A stretch of DNA of 64,000 nt from Paenibacillus_G filicis (GCF_038070315.1 NZ_JBBPCC010000002.1:1-64000), one strand, 5' to 3'. Counted from the stretch's first letter, positions 27,505 to 36,597 are shown. Numbers and translations: made by a program. Notes: generated from the letters alone by a model not told the origin.

Positions 27505-29025
27505 CTACAGGCTGTAAATATCGTTGTACTTGGCTTGCAGATAGTCAACCAGATAACGCGGGTTCAGTTCCTCGCCGGTTACCTCGAGGATGATCTCCGC
27601 AGGCGTCAGACTCTTGCCGTGACGGTAAATCTTCTCCGTCAGCCACGCCTTGACCGGCTCCAGATTCCCTTGAGCGACCAGCTCATCCAGACCGCCAAGC
27701 TCGCGGTCCAGCGTTCTCGCGATTTGCGCCGCGTACATATTGCCCAGCGCATAGGATGGGAAGTAGCCGAACGCACCGCCGGACCAATGCACATCCTGGA
27801 GCACGCCATCTCCATTGTTAGAAGGCTCAATGCCGAGGTATTCGCGGTATTTCTCATTCCAGACGCGCGGCAGGTCGGCCACCTTCACCGAACCGTCGAA
27901 CAGCGCCTTCTCGATCTCATAGCGGATCATAATATGTAGATTGTAGGTCAGCTCATCCGCCTCGATTCGGATCAGGGACGACTTGACCTCATTGGTCGCC
28001 AGATAGAAACTCTCGGCGCTAACATCGTCGAATTGCCCGGGATAGTTGGCCTGCAGATCCGGGAAGTAGCGGCTCCAGAAGGAGCGGCTGCGGCCGATCA
28101 CATTCTCCCAGAAGCGCGACTGGGACTCGTGAATGCCCATCGACGTGCCTGTGCAAAGCGGCGTGCCGAGCAGCTCTTCCGAAATATTCTGCTCATACAG
28201 CGCATGGCCGCCCTCATGGATCGTACCGAACAGCGCGCTGTTCACATCATCCTTCAGATAACGGGTTGTAATCCGCACATCCCCGGGATTCAGACCGGTT
28301 GCGAATGGATGCACCGTTTCGTCCAGACGTCCGGCTTCGAAGTCGTAGCCCATTTCCTTCAAAATGAACAAGCTGAACTTCTTCTGCTTATCCTGGTCGA
28401 ACGTCTGCTTCAGGAAGCCGTTCTCCGGCCCGCGGCCAGACGCCTGAATCGCCGACAGCAGAGGAACGACCTGCTCGCGGAGCGCACCGAACACCTGATC
28501 CAGCTTCTCCACCGTCATCCCTGGCTCGTACATATCCAGCAGCGTGTTGTACTTATGCCCCTCGTAGCCCCACAGCTCGATAAACTCGTGATTGAAGGCG
28601 ACGATCTTCTCCAGATAAGGCTGGAACGATTCGAAATCGGCCGTATGCTTGGCATCTTCCCAGGCAGACTCCGCTTGCGAGGTCAGCACCACATATTCCT
28701 GGTAACGCTCAGGCGGAATTTTGTTGCTGCGGTCATATTCCTTCTTGCACTCGCTGACGATGCGCTTGTCGATCCGGCTCAAGCCCTCCTGATGCTCCGG
28801 CTGGGTGAAGTATTCCAGGAACTCCCGCATCTGCTCCGAGACAGACATCTTGAATAGCTCGCCCGACAGCTCGCCCACGACTTCGGAACGGGCCGCGATC
28901 CCCTTCTTCGGGGCTCCGGTGCGCATATCCCAGTAGATCAGACCGATCGCTTCCTCATAACTTTTCATCTTCTTCACATATTGCTTGAACGATTCCCACT
29001 TGGCTTGATGTGCTTCTGCTGCCAT
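27505..29025 (-). CDS. Carboxypeptidase M32 (Taq carboxypeptidase family)
   Basis: A 506-residue zinc metallocarboxypeptidase, cytoplasmic, releasing C-terminal residues from peptides. The zinc-binding HEGGH lies in TIHEGGHALYEQNI (about 265). The family motifs HPF (ETVHPFATGL), DVRITTRY, IHESQSRFWEN and GYFPSYALGN all appear in order. Length fits the family (about 500). The ATG at 29025 is preferred because AAAGGGG lies about seven bases upstream; the ATG two codons earlier would be too close. A strong terminator follows. Divergent from the HesB-like gene. Confidence 0.95.
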   Translation of the reverse strand: MAAEAHQAKWESFKQYVKKMKSYEEAIGLIYWDMRTGAPKKGIAARSEVVGELSGELFKMSVSEQMREFLEYFTQPEHQEGLSRIDKRIVSECKKEYDRSNKIPPERYQEYVVLTSQAESAWEDAKHTADFESFQPYLEKIVAFNHEFIELWGYEGHKYNTLLDMYEPGMTVEKLDQVFGALREQVVPLLSAIQASGRGPENGFLKQTFDQDKQKKFSLFILKEMGYDFEAGRLDETVHPFATGLNPGDVRITTRYLKDDVNSALFGTIHEGGHALYEQNISEELLGTPLCTGTSMGIHESQSRFWENVIGRSRSFWSRYFPDLQANYPGQFDDVSAESFYLATNEVKSSLIRIEADELTYNLHIMIRYEIEKALFDGSVKVADLPRVWNEKYREYLGIEPSNNGDGVLQDVHWSGGAFGYFPSYALGNMYAAQIARTLDRELGGLDELVAQGNLEPVKAWLTEKIYRHGKSLTPAEIILEVTGEELNPRYLVDYLQAKYNDIYSL

Positions 29026-29201
29026 ATGCATGCCCCTTTCCATTCCTTGGTATATGGTTGATCATACTTGGTCTTGAAATAAGAAGCAACTTCCTTCAGA
29101 ATAAGAACTGCTTCGACTTATATTGTCATGCGTACGACTGGAATTCAGATGCTTCCGCCGCGCCGCATGACGCAAACTACCTACAGGAGCGTGAAATCCA
29201 G

Positions 29202-29537
29202 ATGCATATTACATTCACTGAGCAAGCCGCCGCAGCCGTTCAGCCGCTGCTAGATAACCATCAGGAAGGCGTCCTCCGGCTCGTGTACGATAACGAAGGC
29301 TGCGGCTGTGCCGTCAACGGCGTCCCAACTCTTTGGCTCGAGCATGCCGCCCAGCCCCATGATTTCCAGGTGGAGGTCAGCGGAGCTCCTTCCGAGCTGT
29401 GGATGGACAAGAAGCATGAGATTTATTTCGAGGACCGCATGACGCTTGATTATAAAGAAGAAGGCCGCAGCTTTGTATTGAAAAGCAACGGCCAGATCTA
29501 TAATGCTTATATGAGCTTAATTGACAAGCGTTCGTAA
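29202..29537 (+). CDS. HesB/YneR-like iron-sulfur cluster biosynthesis family protein
   Basis: A 111-residue protein beginning MHITFTEQAAAAVQPLL, with the beta-rich HesB/IscA-like fold (PF01521 type). It has only CGC (in NEGCGCAVNG) and lacks the C-terminal CxC of canonical A-type carriers. It therefore belongs with the divergent YneR/HesB-like group whose role in Fe-S assembly is unproven. The ATG is chosen by homology; the nearest AGGAG is 13 bases away, so translation may be weak. It reads convergently toward the carbonic anhydrase gene, with 25 bp between stops. Confidence 0.8.
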   Translation: MHITFTEQAAAAVQPLLDNHQEGVLRLVYDNEGCGCAVNGVPTLWLEHAAQPHDFQVEVSGAPSELWMDKKHEIYFEDRMTLDYKEEGRSFVLKSNGQIYNAYMSLIDKRS

Positions 29538-29562
29538 GGAAATTCTTCTCGCTGGGAGGGAT

Positions 29563-30117
29563 CTACCCTTCTACAACAACGTCCAGCTTGCCAGTGGACG
29601 GGTCAATGACCAGCCCGTGAACCGGGACATCAGGGATGAGCGGGTGATTGCGGATCAGGTTCACACTGCTGCGCACGCTCTCCTTGACGTCGTCGAAGCC
29701 TTGCAGCCAGTGCTCGAGGTTTACTCCCGAATATTCGATGATATCGATCGTATCTTGCTTGATTCCCCGTTCGACAAACTTCTGCTTGACCGCCTTCGGA
29801 TTGACGCTGCCCATGCCGCAGTCGTAGTGGCCGATGACGAACACCTCGCTGGCCCCGAGCTCATAGAGCGCGATGATGATGCTGCGCATCAGGCCGCCGA
29901 ACGGCGTGTTGACGATGCCTCCCGCGGACTTGATGATCTTGACGTCGCCGTTCTTGATATTCATGCTGGCTGGCAGCAGCTCGATCAGCCGTGTATCCAT
30001 ACAGGTCAGAATCACATATTTCTTATCCGGGAACTTGGACGTAAGAAAAGGCTCGTACTTCTTTTCCTCGACAAAAGCTTGGTTGTACTCCAGTATGTGT
30101 TTCAACGAATCGTTCAT
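29563..30117 (-). CDS. Beta-type carbonic anhydrase
   Basis: A 184-residue beta-carbonic anhydrase interconverting CO2 and bicarbonate. The zinc ligands are in LTCMDTRLIE (Cys, Asp-Arg dyad) and IGHYDCGMGSV (His and Cys). NAGG-like KSAGGIVNTPFGGLMRSII follows the first motif. It resembles the short B. subtilis YtiB form. The ATG at 30117 follows GGAGGAAG at good distance. It is single, with no partner transporter beside it. Confidence 0.95.
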   Translation of the reverse strand: MNDSLKHILEYNQAFVEEKKYEPFLTSKFPDKKYVILTCMDTRLIELLPASMNIKNGDVKIIKSAGGIVNTPFGGLMRSIIIALYELGASEVFVIGHYDCGMGSVNPKAVKQKFVERGIKQDTIDIIEYSGVNLEHWLQGFDDVKESVRSSVNLIRNHPLIPDVPVHGLVIDPSTGKLDVVVEG

Positions 30118-30219
30118 AATAACTTCCTCCGCTCCACTGCTGTTCATATACAAGGTAGGTTAATCTTGATTAATTGTAACTGATTTATAACGGAGCAGAC
30201 AAGTGTCCTGCACATGATT

Positions 30220-30768
30220 TCATAGCAATTCTTGTCCTTTCTCCGATTCGCCCTTCCCGATCCTCAGCGCCTTCTGCCTCAGACGCTCGGCGATAACCCC
30301 GCTTCTGTCCCGCATCGTATGCTTGTTGAGCAGAAATACGTTCTCCATCGGACTCGGACGCTCCCACTCCCCACCCTCCAGACAACGTTCGCGGCAAGCC
30401 GCCAGAAGGGCCGGATCTGCGATCGGCAGGTTCAGGTCAACGAACTCGCGCTCTTCTTCCTTCAATTCCTGCAGGCGGCGCACCAGCCGCTGCTGGGTCT
30501 CCCCATGGTCCAATCCCAGAGGAGTCAGCGAAGCCCGTCCCATCCGCTCGACAGCACCCGCCAGCATCTTGGCAGCGCCGGTCCGCCTTCCTCTGCGCTC
30601 GTGATAGGACGCTACCGCGATCTGGATCAGCACGACATAAGCGTCCCCGTTCGGGTCTTGGGGGTGCTCCTTCCAATATTCCTCCAGCACCTCGTGACAC
30701 TCGAAATAATCTCTCTCTGCATGAAAATAAATAAGAAAGTTCAGGTAATCTTCCGGATATCCGGCCAT
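30220..30768 (-). CDS. DUF309 family protein
   Basis: A 182-residue protein with the DUF309 signature HAERDYFECHEVLEEYWKEH at about 15-34, followed by a helical segment ending in a four-helix-like fold (AVASYHERRGRRTGAAKML). The function of the family is unknown. The ATG at 30768 has GGGGTGA at eight bases; a GTG three codons earlier is possible. It is divergent from the small exported protein gene at 30925. Confidence 0.85.
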   Translation of the reverse strand: MAGYPEDYLNFLIYFHAERDYFECHEVLEEYWKEHPQDPNGDAYVVLIQIAVASYHERRGRRTGAAKMLAGAVERMGRASLTPLGLDHGETQQRLVRRLQELKEEEREFVDLNLPIADPALLAACRERCLEGGEWERPSPMENVFLLNKHTMRDRSGVIAERLRQKALRIGKGESEKGQELL

Positions 30769-30924
30769 CTCACTCACCCCGTTCTGCTCCCTAACAGCTT
30801 GCCTTAACCAGCTCCAAAAAATATTGTATCAATTTTATTTAAATTATGAAACCATCGCCCGGGTCCTCCGTACTACCTTGAGTACGACTATACCCTATCT
30901 CAAATCTGGAGGATGGAAAGAACT

Positions 30925-31374
30925 ATGTGGAAAAAGCTTTCTCTCGTATTGATGGCAGCCACCATCGCCTTCTCGTTCAGCGCTCCGCAACACGCTGACG
31001 CAGCCAAGAAGTACTCTTCGTCCAAGAAGAGCTACAGCCCGAGCAACGGCTCGACGAATCAGACGCCTAACAGCGGAGCCAATACTTCGAATCCCGCAGC
31101 GACGAAATCGCCGGCTGCTTCTACAACCACTCCTGCGCAAAAGCCAGGATTTTTCAGCGGCGGCGGTCTGATGAAGGGTCTGATGATCGGCGGCTTGGCC
31201 GGAATGCTGTTCGGCGGCTTGTTCGGCGGCATGGGCGCACTGGGCAACATCCTGGGCATGCTCGTGAACGTACTGGCTATCGTTGTCTTGGTCACCGTGG
31301 CCTTCAGAATTTTCGTATACTTCCGCGACCGCAAGAAGCTTAACCAAGACCCACGGCCCAACGACTACCGCTAG
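30925..31374 (+). CDS. Small exported/membrane protein, Ser/Thr-rich with glycine-rich membrane segment
   Basis: A 149-residue protein of unknown function. The signal peptide (about 1-26) ends at HADA. A low-complexity Ser/Asn/Thr/Pro region (about 30-75) follows. A glycine-zipper-like segment comes next (LMIGGLAGMLFGGLFGGMG), then a second hydrophobic helix (MLVNVLAIVVLVTVAF) and a short basic tail FRDRKKLNQDPRPNDYR. The layout recalls the N-terminal part of Tim44-like/YtlA-type membrane proteins, but no enzymatic domain is seen. I prefer the ATG at 30925 (MWKKL); 30913 directly abuts the GGAGG. It is followed 11 bp later by the DUF2653 gene, so the two form an operon. Confidence 0.7.
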   Translation: MWKKLSLVLMAATIAFSFSAPQHADAAKKYSSSKKSYSPSNGSTNQTPNSGANTSNPAATKSPAASTTTPAQKPGFFSGGGLMKGLMIGGLAGMLFGGLFGGMGALGNILGMLVNVLAIVVLVTVAFRIFVYFRDRKKLNQDPRPNDYR

Positions 31375-31385
31375 GAGCGACTTGC

Positions 31386-31664
31386 ATGAAATTACTGGAG
31401 CAGGATATCATCAATGCGGTATGCCTGAATATCGCAGAACGCAAAAGGATTCAACCGACACAGGTCGAGGTTGAAATGATGTGGGACGAAGACCTTGGCT
31501 TCTCCGCCGAGGTTCATGCCGAGGGCCGCAGCCAGATTTTGATCGCCGCCAATCTGCTGGAAGCTATCGAACGCTTCTTGTTCACCCAGCACAATATGCG
31601 TGTTTTCCGCGATCAGATCCGAATTGAGCTGGAGGAAGAAATCGTCGCTTATATCGCAGATTAG
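31386..31664 (+). CDS. DUF2653 family protein (YxcD-like)
   Basis: A 92-residue protein starting MKLLEQDIINAVCLNIAERK, matching the small DUF2653/YxcD family of Firmicutes. It is acidic and probably cytoplasmic, with a beta segment AEVHAEGRSQILIAANLLEAI. Function unknown. The RBS GGAGCGACTTGC overlaps the end of the preceding gene, consistent with co-transcription. A terminator follows about 20 bp later. Confidence 0.8.
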   Translation: MKLLEQDIINAVCLNIAERKRIQPTQVEVEMMWDEDLGFSAEVHAEGRSQILIAANLLEAIERFLFTQHNMRVFRDQIRIELEEEIVAYIAD

Positions 31665-31683
31665 CTTTCACGGTAATTACGAT

Positions 31684-31723
31684 CCGGTATGCCGACTGAC
31701 CACAGTCCGGGATACCGGTTTTT
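31684..31723 (+). terminator. Terminator after DUF2653 gene
   Basis: CCGGTATGCC pairs with GGGATACCGG (one mismatch), followed by TTTTT on the plus strand. Confidence 0.8.
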
Positions 31724-31820
31724 CGTTATTTCTAGCATTTACCTCGCAACTTTCAGCCCTCTATTGCCGTCTTAATAGAGTGATAGAGTCTGCACATTTG
31801 GGACAGAAAGAGGCTGATGC

Positions 31821-33755
31821 ATGTTGAAGCGCAAGACCCTGCTGTCGTTGACCGTCCTTTCCCTTTTATTCTCCGTAGCCGGGCCGGCCGCTGCAGCCGA
31901 TAAGACCTCCAAGTACAGGGTATACCAGAATACGGCCCTGCTCTACGAAGCGTCTGATTACAAATCCGCCGAAGCTTACGCCCGCGGCTACACCCATTCC
32001 CATGTGGAGGAAATCGGTTCCCGCAATTGGGTGTGGCATAACTATCCGCGCTACAAGGTTTACCAGCAAGGCTACAGCAATGCCGAGTGGGAATTCGCCT
32101 CGCTCGATCAGGCGATACGCGAAGCATCCAGCTGGGGCAATGCCAGCGTCCGAGACCTGCAATCCGGCGGCTGGGTGTGGAACAACTATCCCCAGTACCG
32201 GCTGTACCAAGGAGAAGGCACGCTCGACTCCTGGACCTTCCGCACGCTGAATGAAGCGATCACGGAGGCCAAAAAGTGGTCGAACGCCCATATTATTGAC
32301 CTGAACACGCATGCGTGGGTATGGGATAACATCAGTGCCAGCGTGAAGAACCAGACGCGCAGCGACAGCGCCAAGGTGTACCAGGTGTTCCAGGGCGAAC
32401 ATACGGACGATAGCTGGAAGTTCGCACTGCTGGAGGATGCCATCAACGAATCGCTGCGCTGGGGCGGCTCGACCGTCGTCAATACGAGCAGCGGCAGCGT
32501 CGTATACTCCAATATCAAGCCGTACAAGGTGTATCAGAACGATACGTTCCTGAACGATTATCTAAGTTTGGACGACGCCATCTCTTATGCGAAGCAATTT
32601 GCTCACACAAGGATTGAGAATGAGCAAGCTTCCAAGCGCGATGGCAAGACGCCGGTGATCTGGAATAATTATCCTTACTATCAAGTGTTTCAAAGCAATA
32701 ATCTGATCGCTGATTTCACGACGATCGGCTCGGCTCTGCAGTACGCCAAGGGCTATAGCAACGCCTCCATCCGGCTCTACGACGACGGGACAGCCATCTG
32801 GGATAATCTGCGCAAGCTGCAGTATTGGGGCTGGAACGGCAGCTCGGCCGATGCGACGATCCGCAGCCAGGTCAATACGACCGTCGGCTTGGATGTCGTC
32901 TCCCCGACCTACTTTGTATTGGCCGATGCTGCAGGCAATCTGACCGACACGTCCAACAAAGAGACGGTAGCTTGGCTGAAAAAGCAAGGCCTGTCCGTTC
33001 ATCCGCTGGTGAATAACCAGTTCGATTCGGCGCTTACGACGAAGTTCCTGGCCTCCAAGGATGCTCGGGCCAAGTTTATTCAGGCACTGGTCAGCAAATC
33101 CGCTGCACTGGGCGTCGATGGAATCAACGTCGACTTCGAAAGCCTGGCCGCCGGAGACCGCGCGAATTTCACGACATTCATGCAGGAGATCGTGCAGGCC
33201 GCGCATGCCAATAACCTGCTCGTATCCGTCGACCTGCCGCGCGGCAGCGTCAAGTGGAATGCCAAGACCGCCTTCGATCATGAGAAGCTGGCGGATATCG
33301 CGGACTACATCATGACGATGACCTATGACCAGTATTGGAAGGGCAGCACGGAGCCCGGCTCTGTCGCCGGTCTGCAGTGGGTCGAGGAAGGCGTGAAGGA
33401 GTTTCTCTCGTACGGCATTCCCCGGGATAAGCTGATCATGGGCATCCCGTTCTATGTCCGTGAATGGAAGGTCGACGGCAGCGGCAATCTGGTCAGCAAC
33501 CGGGCCGTGCTGCTCAAGGACATTCCAGCCCTGATCCGGGACAAAAAAGCGACCCAAACCTGGGACGCTTCGTTCCAGCAGTATAAGGTCGAATATAACG
33601 AGGGCGGGTTCCGTTATGTCTTCTGGCTCGAGGATGAATCCACCGTCAAAGCCCGGATTGATATCGCCGCCAAGCATGAGCTGGCCGGCGTAGCCGCCTG
33701 GCGTCTCGGCTACGATACGACCGAGCTATGGAATATGATGCTCCAACAGAAATAA
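31821..33755 (+). CDS. Secreted GH18-family glycoside hydrolase with six N-terminal YQ-repeats
   Basis: A 644-residue exported protein. The signal peptide ends at AAAA near 26. Six imperfect repeats of about 50 residues (about 30-330) each start K/R-Y-x-V-Y/F-Q and end V/I-W-x-N-Y/I. A GH18 (TIM-barrel) domain occupies about 335-644. The active-site strand DGINVDFESL carries the catalytic Glu, with Asn in place of the second Asp as in YaaH/YdhD-type spore enzymes. IMTMTYDQYW and AAWRLGYDT are the later barrel strands. The substrate may be peptidoglycan or chitin-like glycans; the repeats probably bind wall or polysaccharide. GAAAGAGG precedes the ATG. A strong terminator follows. Confidence 0.9.
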   Translation: MLKRKTLLSLTVLSLLFSVAGPAAAADKTSKYRVYQNTALLYEASDYKSAEAYARGYTHSHVEEIGSRNWVWHNYPRYKVYQQGYSNAEWEFASLDQAIREASSWGNASVRDLQSGGWVWNNYPQYRLYQGEGTLDSWTFRTLNEAITEAKKWSNAHIIDLNTHAWVWDNISASVKNQTRSDSAKVYQVFQGEHTDDSWKFALLEDAINESLRWGGSTVVNTSSGSVVYSNIKPYKVYQNDTFLNDYLSLDDAISYAKQFAHTRIENEQASKRDGKTPVIWNNYPYYQVFQSNNLIADFTTIGSALQYAKGYSNASIRLYDDGTAIWDNLRKLQYWGWNGSSADATIRSQVNTTVGLDVVSPTYFVLADAAGNLTDTSNKETVAWLKKQGLSVHPLVNNQFDSALTTKFLASKDARAKFIQALVSKSAALGVDGINVDFESLAAGDRANFTTFMQEIVQAAHANNLLVSVDLPRGSVKWNAKTAFDHEKLADIADYIMTMTYDQYWKGSTEPGSVAGLQWVEEGVKEFLSYGIPRDKLIMGIPFYVREWKVDGSGNLVSNRAVLLKDIPALIRDKKATQTWDASFQQYKVEYNEGGFRYVFWLEDESTVKARIDIAAKHELAGVAAWRLGYDTTELWNMMLQQK

Positions 33756-33778
33756 CCCGGCTATCCGCCGGAATAGGG

Positions 33779-33818
33779 AAAGCCCGGCCAGACTGTCCGC
33801 AGTCCGGCCGGGCTTTTC
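33779..33818 (+). terminator. Terminator shared by GH18 gene and AraC gene
   Basis: AAGCCCGGCCAGACT pairs with AGTCCGGCCGGGCTT (one mismatch) followed by TTTTC on the plus strand and preceded by A residues, so it may work in both directions between the convergent genes. Confidence 0.85.
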
Positions 33819-33825
33819 GCTTGAG

Positions 33826-34635
33826 TTAGGACAAGAAGGCTCCTTGCTGCCTGTATTGCTCAGGCGACATGCCCGTAAACTTATGGAAGGCACGATAGAG
33901 CTGACTTGGACTTGCGAACCCGACGTCCAGGCTAATATCGGTCACCGTATGACGCGTGGACCGCAGCCGCCACTTCGCCACATCGATACGGATCGCCAGC
34001 ATGTACTGGTACGGAGCATACCCGATCTGCGCCTTGAAGGAGCGGATAAAGTGAAACCGGCTCATCCCCGCAATGCCCGCCATCTCCTCGATGGAGACGG
34101 GCTTCATGTAGCAATCCCGCATATACTCGAGCACTCGAACTAGGTGAGGATCGTCACATACCGGAAGAGCTGCGCGCATCTCCGAACCGTCCTGGTGATT
34201 GCCCTGAAGAATCCGGGATAGATAGCTCATCACCTCCGCTTCCGTTTCCTCGATGAAGCCGGCCTCCGCCCGGTCTGCGGAGCAGAGCGCAAGGCTCCAC
34301 TTGCGATGCTGCCGGAGCAGCTCCTCGCCATTTATCCGCTGCTTCATCACGGGCTCCCAGGGCCGGTCCAGCTCCCAAACCTCCCGTACATTCTTCAACT
34401 GAATAACCACGACGCCCTCTCCGTCCCCGATCCGGAACGAATGCCGGTCATTGGGGTACTGAATCAGCGCTTCCCCGCTCTCGAGGCTGTACGAACGATT
34501 CTCCAAGTCGAAGGCGCAAGAGCCGTACACGGGAACCGTGATCTGGTACATATTGTCATGGCAATGCCTTTCATTAGCGAAGCTATCCTCAATTCTCCAC
34601 AGCTCCAGCCGCGGAGTCGTCATGTGTATCTGCAT
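33826..34635 (-). CDS. AraC-family transcriptional regulator
   Basis: A 269-residue regulator. The N-terminal cupin-like sensing domain (about 1-130) includes HCHDNMYQITVPVYGSC and RHSFRIGDGEGVVVIQL. The C-terminal double helix-turn-helix is in IEEMAGIAGMSRFHFIRSFK and the AraC signature DISLDVGFASPSQLYRAFHKFTG. The ATG is preceded by GGGTGAG. It is divergent from the MFS exporter at 34758 and is probably its regulator; that link is inferred from adjacency only. Confidence 0.92.
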   Translation of the reverse strand: MQIHMTTPRLELWRIEDSFANERHCHDNMYQITVPVYGSCAFDLENRSYSLESGEALIQYPNDRHSFRIGDGEGVVVIQLKNVREVWELDRPWEPVMKQRINGEELLRQHRKWSLALCSADRAEAGFIEETEAEVMSYLSRILQGNHQDGSEMRAALPVCDDPHLVRVLEYMRDCYMKPVSIEEMAGIAGMSRFHFIRSFKAQIGYAPYQYMLAIRIDVAKWRLRSTRHTVTDISLDVGFASPSQLYRAFHKFTGMSPEQYRQQGAFLS

Positions 34636-34757
34636 CGTTTCTCACCCGAGTCCAGTATAGCAAAAAATGCTCGAAAGAACAGCATCAATCTCGACGACAA
34701 ATCATCCGCCTGTGCGTTAAGCTACCAAGTAAGACAACCAAGTAAAGGATGATACCC

Positions 34758-35972
34758 ATGAAAACAGCAACAAGCCCTGCCCTAGCAGCGGCCCGCTCGT
34801 ACTCCGTGTACGCCCTCATCGGCGTCACCCTCGCGCATCTGCTGAATGACGCGATGCAATCCGCCGTCCCAGCCGTCTTCCCGCTGCTGCGGCAAACGCT
34901 CAACCTCAGCTTCGCCCAGGTCGGATGGATCGCCTTCATGCTCAACGTAACAGCTTGCGTGCTGCAGCCGTTCATCGGCAGCATCACCGACAAACGGCCC
35001 ATGCCGCTGCTGCTGCCCGGCGGTATGCTCTTCTCCTTAGTCGGAATCATCGGTATGGCCTATTCCTCCCACTTCGCTGGGCTGCTGATCTCCGCCATGC
35101 TGCTCGGGATCGGCTCCTCCGTGCTCCATCCGGAGTCATCCCGCGTCGCCCATCTGGCTGCCGGCAAGGGCAGCGGGCTGGCCCAGTCTGTCTTCCAGGT
35201 CGGAGGCAATACCGGACAGGCGCTGGCACCGCTCGCGGTAGGCTTTCTCGTCATGCCTTACGGGACGCGGGGACTTATCATGTTCGCCATCGCGGCCATC
35301 ATCGGCATCTTCGTACAATACGCCGTCAGCCGCTGGTATAAGCAGCAGCTCGTAACACCGCGCGCCGCAAAAACGGCAAAAGCCGCAGTCCAACATCCCC
35401 GCGGCTTCGTTGCAATGGCGATCAGCCTGCTGATCGTACTGCTATTCTCCAAATTCGTCTATGTCGCCAGCATGACCGGCTATTATTCCTTCTATTACAT
35501 GGATCGCTTCCAGCGTCCGTTCGAGGATGCACAGATTCCATTGTTTGTCCTGCAATTTGCCGGGATGCTTGGCACACTGCTCGGCGGGCCGCTGGCAGAC
35601 CGGTTCGGACGTAAGAAGATCATCTGGTTTTCCATCGCAGGCACAGCTCCTTTCTCGCTGCTGCTGCCTTATGCGACACCGTTCTGGTCTATCGTGCTAT
35701 GCGCTCTGATCGGCATGATCCTGATGTCCGGCTTCTCCGTTATCATCGTGTACGCCCAAGAGCTGCTGCCGGGCAAGATCGGTACCGTATCCGGTTTGTT
35801 CTTCGGCTTGGCATTCGGCCTCGCCGGCCTCGGCTCCGTCATCATGGGCTGGCTGATCGACCTGACGAACGTATCCTTCGTCATTCAGCTGTGCGCTTAC
35901 CTGCCGCTGCTCGGCCTGCTGGCGATGTTCCTGCCGTCGGATGCTAAGCTTGCCGGTAACGCTCACCCATAA
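34758..35972 (+). CDS. MFS transporter, fosmidomycin-resistance (Fsr) family
   Basis: A 404-residue, twelve-helix exporter. The N terminus has LAHLLNDAMQSAVPAVFPLL, the Fsr signature, followed by GWIAFMLNVTACVLQPFIG, LGIGSSVLHPESSRVAHLA and FQVGGNTGQALAP. The second half begins with a basic cytoplasmic loop near 200. It probably exports a drug or small metabolite by proton antiport. The ATG at 34758 has AAAGG nine bases upstream. Divergent AraC regulator at 34635; its 3' end overlaps the DinB gene on the other strand by 29 bp. Confidence 0.92.
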   Translation: MKTATSPALAAARSYSVYALIGVTLAHLLNDAMQSAVPAVFPLLRQTLNLSFAQVGWIAFMLNVTACVLQPFIGSITDKRPMPLLLPGGMLFSLVGIIGMAYSSHFAGLLISAMLLGIGSSVLHPESSRVAHLAAGKGSGLAQSVFQVGGNTGQALAPLAVGFLVMPYGTRGLIMFAIAAIIGIFVQYAVSRWYKQQLVTPRAAKTAKAAVQHPRGFVAMAISLLIVLLFSKFVYVASMTGYYSFYYMDRFQRPFEDAQIPLFVLQFAGMLGTLLGGPLADRFGRKKIIWFSIAGTAPFSLLLPYATPFWSIVLCALIGMILMSGFSVIIVYAQELLPGKIGTVSGLFFGLAFGLAGLGSVIMGWLIDLTNVSFVIQLCAYLPLLGLLAMFLPSDAKLAGNAHP

Positions 35973-36471
35973 CGTTTAGATGATGCCGCTCGTGACCGGC
36001 GACGATACAAGCGAGTGCCAGTACGGACAGCTTGTTGTTATTGGCCACGCCCTGGCGCTGCAAGCGTTCGGCATCCAATGTACGCAGCAGCGTCAGCGTC
36101 GAAGCGCGCACAGCCCGGTAGTCCTCCAGCAGCAGCTCTAGCGGCACACTGTCGAAACCGGACTCCTGCACGAATAGATCCTGGTCAAAGCCAGAAAGTG
36201 TGGATGCGTCCTTGCGTGAGATCCGCACCAGCCGGTAGATCATCACGCGCTCATTATCTAGGAGATGACCCAGAATTTCCTTCAGGCTCCATTTGTCCGG
36301 CGCGTAGCGATACAAGGATTGTTCCTCGCTCAAGCTGGTAAAAACCTGCAGCGTCTCCTGCTCTTGTCGTCTGAGTATATCCAATAAGTCCCCAGCCGGG
36401 ACTAATTGGATATACTTCCCATAGTACTCGGTATATTCGTCTTGATTCGGCCGCTCTTGAATTTGCTTCAT
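35944..36471 (-). CDS. DinB family protein
   Basis: A 175-residue four-helix-bundle protein of the DinB/YfiT superfamily. It shows KWSLKEILGHLLDNERVM (first metal His in HLLDNER) and the C-terminal GHERHHLNVM (two more His ligands). The three His form the expected metal site; the enzymatic role, often thiol-dependent transfer, is not assignable. The ATG at 36471 follows GGAGGGGG. The gene ends inside the 3' end of the convergent MFS gene. The upstream region (36472-36632) holds a palindrome within a possible promoter. Confidence 0.88.
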   Translation of the reverse strand: MKQIQERPNQDEYTEYYGKYIQLVPAGDLLDILRRQEQETLQVFTSLSEEQSLYRYAPDKWSLKEILGHLLDNERVMIYRLVRISRKDASTLSGFDQDLFVQESGFDSVPLELLLEDYRAVRASTLTLLRTLDAERLQRQGVANNNKLSVLALACIVAGHERHHLNVMGERYRQA

Positions 36472-36567
36472 TCTGTTTCCCCCTCCATTCTTATACACCT
36501 AATCCAGACCCCGTTTAGATACTGTTGGCCACATGATCGTTGTATTGTCCGACATCCCGACATGTTG

Positions 36568-36597
36568 AATGTATTGTAAAATTGCAATTTTTGTCAA
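36568..36597 (-). promoter_or_regulatory. Possible DinB promoter with palindromic spacer
   Basis: On the minus strand TTGACA (36597-36592) is followed after 18 bp by TACATT (36573-36568). The spacer contains the perfect 14-bp palindrome AAAATTGCAATTTT (36578-36591), a candidate operator. The -35 is consensus; the -10 is weak. Confidence 0.4.

Noticed and set aside
32562..33677. Long minus-strand frame opposite the GH18 gene
   Set aside because: Antisense shadow of a gene with clear signal peptide, repeats and GH18 catalytic motif.
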